From contig OZ037768.1 of the NCBI GenBank assembly GCA_964035545.1, positions 17,667,875 through 17,727,874 on the forward strand: 60,000 bases of DNA. The letters run 5' to 3'. A program made the translations under genes and the position numbers. A model generated the notes under the pieces. The model had not been told where the DNA came from and did no database searches. It worked only from the letters and a program-made list of their open reading frames with translations. Shown in pieces: positions 36,901 to 45,901 of this stretch (within the stretch, counting starts at the first letter, position 1; the number at the start of each line of letters is the position of its first letter). The stretch comes from Bugula neritina. Lineage: Eukaryota; Bryozoa; Gymnolaemata; Cheilostomatida; Bugulidae.

Positions 36901-38592
36901 GAAGGGCAGCACCTTCCACTTCCACAAACCGTCCCGTGTGATAAACGCCGCTTTCTCCTGGGCGTCGGGACTCAGAGGAACTTGCCAATAGCCGCTTAGC
37001 AAGTCTAACGTACTGAAGTACTTGCTGCCGGCTAGGGCGTCCAATGACTCGTCAATACGAGGTAGAGGGTAGGCGTCCTGTATGGTTACGCTATTGAGTT
37101 TGCGGTAGTCCACACAGAACCGCCAACTGCCGTCTTTCTTCCGGACCAGTACGACTGGCGAGCTCCACGCACTATGGGCGGGCTCTATCAGTCCCCGGTC
37201 CAGAAGATCCCGTACTTGTCGGCTAACCTCCTTCTCTTTCTCCGGCCCCAACCTGCGGGTGGGCTGCCGGACAGGGACTGTCCCTGCAGTCAGCGGTATT
37301 TCGTGTCTGACAATTCCAGTCAGTCCCACGTCATGCTCCCCGCTGCTGAACACATCACCGTAGTCGCGTAGTAACTTTGCCATAGCTTGGCGTTCCCGGT
37401 TACTCGCGCAGCCGCCACTGGCTGTTTCATATAACTCCCGGAGATGTGTTGGGACTGCCCCTCGTCCCTGAATAGGGTGTCGAGGGAGTGCCTCTGTCGC
37501 ATCACCCAGCGACGGGCCTACGTCTCCCTCCTGAACAGAGTGAAAACGGCCCAGCATCGACCCAGCCGGGAGCTTGATAGGCTCGGTAAAGGGGTTGACG
37601 CACTGCACTAAGATCTCCCCTTGCTCAGTTAGCTGATTCAGACTGCTGGCAAGTTGGATCTTTTCGTGCGCGCCTTCGACCACCCCGAGTCCAGAGATCC
37701 GGCTACTATTCACCCTGCAGTGAATGGTAGCCCGGGAGCGGCCTGGTATGGTACGGTTGCGTACCACTTGCACACCTCCCACTAAAGGGCGGCCGAACTT
37801 GTCGACGCAGGCGAGTTCCCGCCCGGACATCATCATTGCAGATCTGCTAAAATCTATGTGACATCCGTGCCGTTTAAGGAACGGCATCCCGAGGATAGCA
37901 TCCTCCTTGAGCTGACTGACGATGAACGTCTCTTGGATCGTTTGATCGCGGACTCGTCCCGTCAGCTCAATTATACCATAGAAGGGAAGGCACGACCCGT
38001 CAGCTAGGGTGCCGTATTCCCCTTCGTATGCTTCCATCTCGCCCCTGACCCTAGCGCTGAGGGTGTCGAAGAGTTGGCGGCTTAAGAGGTTTGTGGTACA
38101 GCCCGAATCAATGAGAAAAGTAACAGCTTTGCCTTCCAGTTTACCGGGCAAGAAATAGCTGTTCCCATGGGGCTGCACCTGAACTCTCCCTTCAGGCCTT
38201 ACTCTCGCAGGGAGTACCTCCCTCGCTTTGGGTCGCGAAGGAGGTCTCTTGGGGCGGTGATAGGTAGGCCTCGGGGGTGCCGAGGCTAGATTCTCAGCTA
38301 CCTTTGTGTGCTCCCATCCAGATTCTTGGACTTGTAGCCCTGTGAATCTGTTGTGAAGGGGCATAGAAAAGGCAGCCGCGGGGCGAAGCCCCTTGCTGGT
38401 CCGCCGTGGCTGTTGCCACTGTTGGTTGCCAGTACGTGGTACCCGTCTGGGTGACCTGCGTTTCTTCTTCCCTAGAGGTTTCATCGTCGGCCCGCGGAAG
38501 GTGGGAACATCTGCGGGCCGCGGTAGTTTAACCCCTGATTTAGGAAGGGACAATATCGGCGGAAATGTCCTTGATTTCCGCACTCCCAGCAA
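33961..38592 (-). CDS. pol: Ty3/gypsy Pol polyprotein (PR-RT-RNase H-IN)
   Basis: A 1,543-codon open frame, in the -1 frame relative to gag and overlapping it by 112 nt, so it is expected as a Gag-Pol fusion. Aspartic protease: FLIDSGCTTNLLS (DSG at about 162-164) and AILGMPFL. Reverse transcriptase: VYLDD at about residue 590. RNase H: LDTDAS at about 737. Integrase: the HHCC zinc domain (DTHKQAHAG, then CEIC) at about 1000-1035, and DDE residues in VAVDLVG, HSDQG and GVVERNN at about 1070-1170. A GPYVV-type module follows at about 1300. After integrase comes a Pro/Glu-rich tail of about 200 residues. All expected catalytic residues are present. The stop is TAG. Confidence 0.95.
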   Translation of the reverse strand: MLGVRKSRTFPPILSLPKSGVKLPRPADVPTFRGPTMKPLGKKKRRSPRRVPRTGNQQWQQPRRTSKGLRPAAAFSMPLHNRFTGLQVQESGWEHTKVAENLASAPPRPTYHRPKRPPSRPKAREVLPARVRPEGRVQVQPHGNSYFLPGKLEGKAVTFLIDSGCTTNLLSRQLFDTLSARVRGEMEAYEGEYGTLADGSCLPFYGIIELTGRVRDQTIQETFIVSQLKEDAILGMPFLKRHGCHIDFSRSAMMMSGRELACVDKFGRPLVGGVQVVRNRTIPGRSRATIHCRVNSSRISGLGVVEGAHEKIQLASSLNQLTEQGEILVQCVNPFTEPIKLPAGSMLGRFHSVQEGDVGPSLGDATEALPRHPIQGRGAVPTHLRELYETASGGCASNRERQAMAKLLRDYGDVFSSGEHDVGLTGIVRHEIPLTAGTVPVRQPTRRLGPEKEKEVSRQVRDLLDRGLIEPAHSAWSSPVVLVRKKDGSWRFCVDYRKLNSVTIQDAYPLPRIDESLDALAGSKYFSTLDLLSGYWQVPLSPDAQEKAAFITRDGLWKWKVLPFGLTSAPATFQRLMEQVLSGLHWKTLLVYLDDVIVISPDFKTHVSRLQEVFERLRGAGLKLKPSKCALLQPEVKYLGHVVGRNGVATDPEKVRAVEDWVTPQDLTGLRAFLGLVGYYRQYIPDFAGIAQPLNRLTAKGVTWQWTPVEQGAFDRLKGCLLTAPILAYPDPTLEYILDTDASDQNVGAVLSQVQEGREVVVAYYSKSLSPAEQNYCTTRKELLAVIKSVKHFRPYLYGRKFRLRTDHASLIWLCRRAEPSSQVARWLEILAEFSYRIEHRPGKRHSNADGLSRRPDGGCKQCLNIERRDGGPPRCELETLAHHGAPFDWDQGQLRQRVDESPEDVQNLRANPVLAGNVRELKKLQEELPGVVADIYRAKREGRRPSEERIRQGCAEFRLYCQRWDSLRIGQDGLLTISLAASGRHPERKRVVCPTAIRRELIWDTHKQAHAGVKRVISKLRLRWYWPQMERDVRLRVKQCEICQASKHSRPPGEAGRRRLYAGRPWQVVAVDLVGPMPLTPRGNNWILVLTDHFTRWADALAIPDASAPTVARALDQHVFCYFGLPEQIHSDQGAQFQSQLMSDLCHLWGVNQSRTTPYHPQGNGVVERNNRMLGDALRSLLLGRGQEEWDTVLPQVMRAYRSTPHTSTGETPNLLMLGRETRVPDHLTYHVPEQDNSVHEYASELVERMKAAHEILRQQQWKVRHEDSDEPPLYQRGDKVWMVNYRRRRGQADKLKPKFVGPYVVVEAMPNHTYKIERSGQVSIQNESCLKPYWASPGGVGEAPPLLEPRRQTTTRGRRRHGPEYEVVIPREENLVREERQLLPTEACPPPPSLIPSLPETEPVPEVQTPTEGGAPSGEQEEVTADGEVETPLEAPTNEPASVSPPLERGQRTRQPPAYLKDFVCDCVKSGTHESLGENRTRKESSKCGSCQHHGNINFCIGGNRNKIHPPGAQSLNHAPQPRCSIFSYADAVRSRRVSKQ

Positions 38593-39434
38593 AAACTGAC
38601 TGTTTCTCCCTGTGGCGGCGCCGATGGCCGCATGGGCTCAGGGGCGGTACTCACTGGGTTTTGTGGTGTCAGTGTTGCTATCAGCTTGGCTAGCATGTCC
38701 GTCAATTGAGTGACTTTTGATGCCGTCGCCAACTGGGACACGGCAGCCGCGGCGGGGGTTTCCTCCCCTTGTCCCGCGGCCGTGTCCGCGCGGTCTATCT
38801 CCACTTGGCGGGAGCTTCCACGACTTTTATGCATTTGATTAGCTAGGAGGTAAGCTTCCCCCTCAGTCAGAGCATCTTCAACGGTGGTGACTCCCCTAGC
38901 TAGAAACTGGTGGTGGAGACCCAGATCGTCGACAGATGCTATGAAAGCGTCGAGGGTGTACCTCTCGCGGTTGACTGGGGGCAAGTCGCTGTACGCGATC
39001 TGCGCCAGCTTCATGACCGCGGCGGCATGCTCCCGCAGCGGGGTGCGGGGATCACGCCGCAACCTCTGCAATCGGGCCCTGGCATCTGTAGCAGAAAGGC
39101 CAAAGCGGGCCCGCAGAGAAGCAAAGATATTATCAATGTCTACGCCCAGCCCATAGGGCTTGGCTTTGTCCATCAATGCCATTCTAAGCTTCAGCAGGGC
39201 CACCCTAGGGGGCCACTGAGCGACGTCCATTACGTCGCTAAACTCTTGGATAAATTGTTCCACCTCCTCTTCACCCGTGAAGGTGGGCGCCTTTAACCTG
39301 TAGCGGTCTTCAGCTAGTTCTCGCGGAACCCTTCGCTCTTCTACTACATGGTTAACAGGCATTGTCTCTACAGCATTGTCTCTACGCTCACCTTCGATTG
39401 CCGGTGGTTGAGTTCCAGCATTTTCAGTCTCCAT
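38481..39434 (-). CDS. gag: Ty3/gypsy Gag (capsid plus CCHC zinc knuckle)
   Basis: 317 residues starting at the ATG 13 nt after the primer-binding site. The central part has the features of a retrotransposon Gag (EEEVEQFIQEFSDVMD, then a helical capsid-like region with LRRDPRTPLREHA). The C-terminus has one zinc knuckle, C-x2-C-x4-H-x4-C in CWECGNQGHFRRYC at about 283-296. The end overlaps pol, and the frameshift site is inside the overlap. Confidence 0.93.
   Translation of the reverse strand: METENAGTQPPAIEGERRDNAVETMPVNHVVEERRVPRELAEDRYRLKAPTFTGEEEVEQFIQEFSDVMDVAQWPPRVALLKLRMALMDKAKPYGLGVDIDNIFASLRARFGLSATDARARLQRLRRDPRTPLREHAAAVMKLAQIAYSDLPPVNRERYTLDAFIASVDDLGLHHQFLARGVTTVEDALTEGEAYLLANQMHKSRGSSRQVEIDRADTAAGQGEETPAAAAVSQLATASKVTQLTDMLAKLIATLTPQNPVSTAPEPMRPSAPPQGETVSFCWECGNQGHFRRYCPFLNQGLNYRGPQMFPPSAGRR
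38488..38532 (-). promoter_or_regulatory. Probable -1 ribosomal frameshift signal between gag and pol
   Basis: On - the heptamer GTTAAAC (38532-38526) sits in the gag frame as G TTA AAC, the X XXY YYZ-like phase needed for a -1 slip into pol. Five nucleotides later an 8-bp perfect GC stem, CGGCCCGC with GCGGGCCG (38520-38513 and 38495-38488), closes a 17-nt loop. GTTAAAC is a known slippery heptamer in some nidoviruses. Slipping here joins gag to the pol frame exactly. Confidence 0.8.
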
Positions 39435-39446
39435 CTTGGATGCACT

Positions 39447-39464
39447 ATCCCACCGCTGCCACCA
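39447..39464 (-). promoter_or_regulatory. Primer-binding site matching tRNA-Leu
   Basis: One base inside the 5' LTR, - reads TGGTGGCAGCGGTGGGAT. Its complement ATCCCACCGCTGCCACCA is the 3' end, with CCA, that I recognise from animal tRNA-Leu (AAG/UAG type). All 18 positions match as remembered. Confidence 0.85.
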
Positions 39465-39465
39465 C

Positions 39466-39772
39466 TGTTATAATTTTCAGATTTAGGGTTGATGTGCTAT
39501 CCAGAGAGTCTATTTATCTACTATAGAACTGCACCAGGCTAAGTCGAGTGAACGAGTATATTTTATACACAACTAGACATTATAAAAACACGATACATTA
39601 TTTCCAAACAAGTTACACATCTAATCTATTTCACACTCTAGCTTCGACTGAGTTAGCAGCGGGAAACTACAATTGCTGCTAACTATCAACTACGCTAATT
39701 GGCTATCCATTGTTCCGGGTCAATTACGCGACCCTACATGTCGTGCTGCTGGTAGTTCCACGAACCACCACA
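39466..39772 (-). repeat. 5' LTR of the Ty3/gypsy element
   Basis: 307 bp, apparently identical to the LTR at 32530-32836. It should carry the element promoter and polyadenylation signals. Confidence 0.95.
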
Positions 39773-39776
39773 CGTG

Positions 39777-41186
39777 CACTTGAATGATGTTCAAAATTAA
39801 TCATTTTGATGCCCAGATTAATCAAATTTTATGTACACAATCATGCTAATATATTTTTCTATAATGTTTTTCGAAACTTTATAATATCCTTATAATTGAC
39901 ATATGCTTTATATGTTTGGTTATTAATCATATTAGTAGTTTAAATAAACAGTTTTGACAGGCAAAAGTTTTACTGCGTTGCATTATTTGCTATTCCTCTT
40001 TTAGTAGATATTTTGAATTTTATTACCAGGTTATAGCTAGGTCGAAAATTCTTGTTGTTTTAATACATTTAAAATAATATGATATATAGCATGAGGGATT
40101 ATAAACTGTGAATTGTAATGTATATTATCTATAGTTATGCTATAAATGAAAATGCAATAACTGGTTCAGAGGAATTGCAAACTCCAAATTATAATTTCTG
40201 GGAATTGGCTGAAAAATGTTAAACTCGAACAAGAGACAGCATGTTACAAGTTTAGCAGCACCAAATTTTAACTTTAAAACCGTGTCCAATTTAATGACAA
40301 GAATGATTGCTTTAGAGTTTGAACCAATAAAAAATACCACCAAGCAATATATGGTTTCCTTAAAATCCTATTTTTGTTTTACATTTCACTCATGCACACA
40401 CGGGAGAGAGGGAGGGAGGGAGGGGGAGAGGGAGGGGGGAGGGAGAGAGGGAGGGAGGGAGGGAGGGAGGGAGGGAGGGAGGGAGGGAGGGAGGGAGGGA
40501 GGGAGGGAGGGAGGGAGGGAGGGAGGGAGGGAGGGAGAGAGAGAGAGAGATAGCTCAATCTGTGTTTAAGAGCTCAAATAGCCATAGGAGTTGTGAGCTT
40601 TTCGGAATGTCAAGCAGCTGGCTACCATTACCATGGTTGAAATGTGTTATCACAAAATGTCAATGCTGAGCATTAAGTAAGACTATTCATTATCTTGTTA
40701 CTTGTACAGATTCTATATATTTATAAATTGCATTTTTATCTTTATTTATATCATAAGCAAAATACCCTGCATATATGAAAACTTTCTTTAGTACCTGTAT
40801 TAAATATACATATTAAACTTCTATTGTTAAGAAATATTATAAGCAAATAATGTTATCTTTGATAAATCAAAAAATATAATGCCCTTGCACAGAAATTACC
40901 CTAGTATTACTTCATTATAAAATAATAGCTGCGTTATCAGTGGTAACAGCTTGTTAAATTCATTCATTTTCTAAGTTAAACATAATGTTTGCTAAACCTA
41001 TCAGTTATTTACCACCAACAACAATAATTACTCTAGTGGTACTTGAAAACAGATTGGCTGTAGCCACGTAAGCAGTTTGACAGCATCATAGTTTATCCAT
41101 CAGTTGAAAGTTGGCTGTTGCTCTCAAGGCATCATAACCAAGCTTACTGTTGTCAGATTTTAAACTGATTCGAGTTGAATAGAAAG
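39777..41186. other. Intergenic region upstream of the JmjC gene, with a (GGGA)n tract
   Basis: AT-rich sequence without a recognised exon. A GGGA microsatellite occupies about 40402-40540. The final few hundred bases presumably include the promoter and 5' UTR of the JmjC gene. Confidence 0.5.
40402..40540. repeat. (GGGA)n microsatellite
   Basis: About 140 bp of GGGA repeats with a few GA interruptions, ending in a short (GA)n run. The + strand reads Gly/Arg/Glu repeats, not taken as a gene. Confidence 0.95.
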
Positions 41187-43710
41187 ATGTATTTTGGATT
41201 ATTTGCAAGTGTGCTTGCTTGTGCCGCTTTCTGTGCTCAAGCTACACAGAATGTCAAGTTTCCGAAAGATCAACGGATGGATGTTATGTTCCCTCCAATT
41301 ATAGAACTGCCACCAAGTCCTGGATTGCCATTGGGACATCTTCGCCCTTTAGGTGAGTGTGAAATATACTTCTAGCAATACTTTTAGTTAACTGTTGCTG
41401 TTTAAGTTATAGCATCACTGCTGCATGGTTCCGTATTATGTTCAACTTTCTTAAAAGATTTTAGGTGCGGGTTGAATGTCTCGCAGGGTTATAACTTTGT
41501 GGTTACAGTTTTCATCTAGAGCACGTAGGCTTTTCAATTCCGTTGTTACTACACTTTCCCTGCCCATTGGATATAAATACCTGACAGGGTACTTTCAGTT
41601 TCTGTGTGGTTCTATATAATAGATATATGCTTTATATAACACATATATACTATAAACTATGATATGTACTATAAACTATATCTATACTATAAACTATATA
41701 AACTATATAAACTATATAAACTATATATATATATATATATCTGCTTTAAGTAACACTTATATACTAATTTAAAAAATATTATTTGTTGGTGCTTATGTCC
41801 TTGAAATGTCAAATATTTAAAGTACCTAGAATATTGCCTGTTTTCAACAAAATATTATAATGATCATTGCTAAAAATGCTTATCAATTAGCATGTGGTCC
41901 AACACACAACAGCAGAAGTCTGAATGGGGGGTTAGAATCAAGGTTTTAGTCTAAATAAAATTCAATTAAATTAAAGGTCGCCAACAGAGAAGCAGTGGGC
42001 AGGTGAGGGTGAATATTAATGAAACTTGGAATGCGAAGGAAACACAGGTGTTCAAGAAAATCGTAAATTATGAGTCATTGTTTCATATATGGTCCAAAGA
42101 AGACGCCGATTCAGGTGAAAGGTGAGGTAACTGATCTTTTATTCCATTTTATTAACAATTGTAAATGTGCTTTATGATGCATTACACATTGAATGTTAAT
42201 TTTCAAACAATGTTTAGATATTATTTCTTTTTTAGCATGTAATTATTGCAATAATTATGCATATTTTGCACACTACAGTGTTTTAATAAGAAAACGTTCA
42301 ATAAATGGTGAAACAAAACATGAAGCTATGAGTTTGGCATCTTTCATCGAAGACTATGGCAGCGAAGAGTGGTTATTAGATCAGGTTGTTCCTGCACAGC
42401 TACTGGACAACATAAAGGTATAAACTCAACCGATTTAGTCATTGATGAAAATAAAATTATATAATAAAAGATCTAAAAATAAATTGCAGCTTCAATGTAG
42501 ATTTGAAATAATATTTTAAACACATCTCATATCTAGTATTCAACATATAGATTATAGTGTGCTATAAAAATGGCGCAAAAGTATAAACTGTAAATTCTTG
42601 TTTAGCTTAAATTTGCACTTTTTTTGAGTTGCGAGTTTTAAGTTTGATTTATTTCATAGATAGATAACTAACTTTTCATATCTGCTCGAACCAGCACTAT
42701 TTGAGAAGAAACTGCAACTAAGTTGTCGAACATTACACACTAGAACTACATATTTATAGTTTATTCTCACCACACCGTAACATCATAATTCTTTTGTATG
42801 CAGATTCCTGATGCATTCAAATGCCTATCAGGAGAATTACTTCACATTTCAAGCTCCTTGACTAGTGGTACTACATCAGATGACATCAAAGTTTCCTCCT
42901 TCCCTACACTGCAATGTGTTCTCCAAGGTAGAAGAGATTACATAATTTTGAGCAAATCACAGACTATCCCTACATCTCCATCGTCCCACCCCCATGTGAG
43001 TAGCCAGATACATACCCTTGGCTACTGGCAACTTCTCTGTAGTTATTCTATGCTGTTTAAAGTATGTTTCTCTGTTCTCCAGTATAATACTTTTTCAAAT
43101 GTTATGCTTGAGTTTGGCCGGATATCATTGTTCAACTCTCATTACTTAACTTATCTTTTAAGTTTTGTCTTTTTGTAAACTAATAAAACAATAAACTGAT
43201 TTAGGTTGCATGCAAATGGAAACTATTTTGCAAATTAAGTATATTTACTCAAATTTGGCAATCCTAAACTGAGGATAGATTTTATATTGACTTGCTATAC
43301 AAACCTTTGATTATCTATAGTCTATACTAACTAAATTTGCATAAAAATTCTCTATAGATTTTAAAAATTCGAATGCAAATAAAAGTTATGATTCTAGTAA
43401 ATATATATTTAGTATTTAAATGTTTATTAGTAATCTGAAACATAAACATGTTTATACTGATCATTAATTACAACATATATAACTTTTATGTTATAATTTG
43501 TGTGATATTTCTTTGACTTCTCGCTGTATTATTATAGAACATTTGTGGCCTTGACTCTGTTGTTAACCTCAATCCTGATACAGTCAACGTGTTTGACAAT
43601 CCTTGGGTCATTCCCCTGGTGTGGCATCATGCAAAGCTTATGGCCGGAGATTGCATTCTTCTACCGGCTGGTTAGTTGATTTATAACTATTGGTACATAC
43701 TACACACACA

Positions 43711-43762
<52 letters not shown>

Positions 43763-45901
43763 CACACGCACACACGCACACACACACACACACACCACAT
43801 GCGCGCACACCACATGCGCGCACACATACAGTTTCTCTGCTTACACTCATTATTGATCTAATCTAAAGAGTAATATGATTCATGGCTCACTGTTTCAAGT
43901 TACTCTGCCCCTCTGCATAGGAAAATTAAAATCATCAAATTTTTGCAAAGAATCAAAATATTTTAGGATGCTGGATTAAGTTCACAAATGTTTAATCACT
44001 ATTGCAACACGCAATTCATGTGTCCCGTGTCTCGTGTATGTTTTTCTTTCTATCATCAGATACTGCAGCACACACAACATCCTACGGACCAAAATGTGAA
44101 ACTGTGACATACAGCTGGCACCCTTCTATTAACTGTAGTAACGAAAACGGTGGTGATGAAACCAGCAAAGTATCCCCATTGCTGTGCGCAAACTCAGAAA
44201 ATCAGGTAATCTATGAATATATGCTGAAACATAGGATATGCTTGCCTATTGCAATGGTTGAAATTTTACCCAAATCTAACATTTCCTTTTAGTCATTTTT
44301 AAGTTTCACTAGAATATAGTTGCCATGCAGAAACTTCTTTTTTATATATTTAAAAACATGATTTAAATTTTAAGTGATCTTCGGAACAATATTTTCATGC
44401 TTCAGCAGCTATTAGTGTCAAAAATATATTTTTATATTTTTGACAGCATTGAAAAAGAGGTAAAATTTCTCATAACCCATTTAAACGATAGTATGTGCAT
44501 ACTACTTAGTGTTAACTCATCACAGTAGAGTATGAAGTGGTTATTCTTGAGACCAAACTACTATGGAGTTATCTCTCTCAATTCTTTTGCCACCCTTGAA
44601 ACTTCAAGGCACAGTATGATGTTAAAATATCTAATTCTTATATTTACTATATTCATCAACTACCAGCCTATAATAATAAAGCTTAATCTATACTACACAA
44701 ACCTTGCTCTAGTCAATTCTCATCATCATCATGGCAGTCTGTCAACCCCACAATGACTGTTTTTAATTTGGTTTAATCAAACATCTCCACCGGACTCTAT
44801 ATTTAGCTTTTCTTTGCCATCTCTCTCTGTTCGTATCTATCTTTTTTTATATTTTACTTTACATTGTCTTTAAATCTCAGCCTCGGCCTTCCTTGGTTAC
44901 GTTTACCTCCTTTTAGCTGCGAATAAAGAAGTTGTCTAGGTAAATGGCTACGGTCCATCCTCTCGAGATGTCCTATCCGTCTATTTGACAAGAAAAAATG
45001 TAATCTAATAAAGTTAGAAGTTAGGAGTTAGGAGTTAGCATACTGTGTAGTGGGTTTGCCCTTCAGCTTCTCATTAAGTAGCTGATGCATTTATTTTCAC
45101 ATCTTTGCAGTATATTATTATCAAGTGTTCTAATTGTTTTGATACTAATAAATGTCAAATTAAAATGTTGGTAGAGACTGGAGTTGTGTGACAAAGGAAG
45201 CCCTGAGAAATGGAGGGCGTTATTAAAGAGCCTGGTTAGCAGCAGTACAGGAGTTCTAAGTAAACAATGCTTTGCAGAGCTGTTCTATGATGCGGTAATA
45301 TAAATTTTGTATATTTTTTTTGAACAATTTCTAGTACTCTGTTGGGTTATGGGATGTTTTCGTAAAGACAAAATGCACTGAGGAACATAGTAGGCTGTCA
45401 TTGTTTCAGCTGATGGGGCTAATATCCTAAAGTTTCTCTTATCAAATGCTGAGTGGTTGTATAAGCTGCATAATTTGTTCCATGTTTTATTTGAAGAAAA
45501 TGAATTATTTCTGTAATAATTGCTTGCACCACTACTTTTTTTTATATCTTTGCTTTATCAGTGAAACGATTTGTCAACCCAATTTTATATGTAAGCAGAG
45601 AGTATGCTAAATATATACCATTGGTAGGTGCAAGATTATAACAAAACATAATATTGTAATAGCTTTCATAGCAAACTGATTAGTCTGTTGCTATAAAGAA
45701 GAAAATATATTTTTTTCTATAATAGTTTATATATAAACAATTTCCTTTCAGGAGGAAGGAGAGAGCATGTATGAGCTCTTTGAGACAATTCCAGTGACTG
45801 TGGACGCGATATCAGAGCTACCTGACACGACCTTACTCAAAATGATTAAATCAGCATACACTAAGACACTGAGTCATTCTCATCAGCATGATGAGCTCTA
45901 A
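41187..45901 (+). CDS. Secreted/ER-lumenal JmjC (cupin) protein ending in HDEL, likely without iron site
   Basis: Eight exons, 41187-41352, 41977-42121, 42279-42417, 42804-42995, 43538-43670, 44060-44205, 45175-45294 and 45752-45901, join in phase to 396 residues. The start gives a typical signal peptide (MYFGLFASVLACAAFCAQA). The last four residues are HDEL, an ER-retrieval signal. Between them is a JmjC/cupin fold: ELLHISSSLTSG, then LQCVLQGRRDYIIL, VWHHAKLMAGDCILLPA and SYGPKCETVTYSW. JmjC enzymes bind Fe(II) through HxD and a distal His; here the HxD position reads Lys179-x-Ser181, though a distal His (H263) remains. So it is probably not an active oxygenase of the usual kind. JMJD8 is a known ER-lumen JmjC protein, but I cannot say this is its orthologue. 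Two acceptors 9 nt apart (44060, 44069) both keep frame. Confidence 0.88.
43704..43795. repeat. (ACGC)n/(AC)n microsatellite
   Basis: ACGC tetramers running into ACAC repeats, in the JmjC gene intron just after the donor of exon 43538-43670. A short GCGCACACCACAT duplication follows. Confidence 0.95.
44714..44992 (-). mobile_element. 3' end of a non-LTR retrotransposon (RT C-terminus), decayed
   Basis: Read on -, one frame gives IGHLERMDRSHLPRQLLY and then GKRNQGRPRLRFKDNVK before a stop. This is the characteristic end of the reverse-transcriptase ORF of RTE/Jockey-like LINEs, where a GHLLRM motif and a GRPxLRxKD motif occur. The fragment ends near an ATGATGATGA run (about 44714-44726), a common type of LINE 3' end. 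It is 5'-truncated, interrupted by stops and sits in the intron between JmjC exons 44060-44205 and 45175-45294, antisense to it. Confidence 0.75.

Larger units (their letters stand above)
32526..39776 (-). mobile_element. Complete Ty3/gypsy LTR retrotransposon
   Basis: A 7.24-kb element (32530-39772) reading on -, flanked by the 4-bp direct repeat CGTG (32526-32529 and 39773-39776). Order from its 5' end: LTR, tRNA-Leu primer site, gag, -1 frameshift signal, pol (protease, RT, RNase H, integrase), a third ORF, polypurine tract, LTR. The two LTRs look identical by eye, and all three ORFs are open, so the insertion is probably recent and may be active. Its GC content is well above the host background. 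The pol order RT-RNase H-integrase, the YLDD and the integrase GPY-type end identify the Ty3/gypsy (Metaviridae) class. Confidence 0.95.

Noticed and set aside
34127-38599. Several plus-strand open frames opposite pol
   Set aside because: They are antisense shadows of the GC-rich pol gene with no independent features.
40216-40569. Open frame of Gly-Gly-Arg-Glu repeats
   Set aside because: The C-terminal half is just the GGGA microsatellite; the rest has no similarity I recognise.
43638-43861. Open frames of Cys-Val/Arg-Ala or His-Thr/Ala-Arg repeats on both strands
   Set aside because: Translations of the ACGC/AC microsatellite in an intron.
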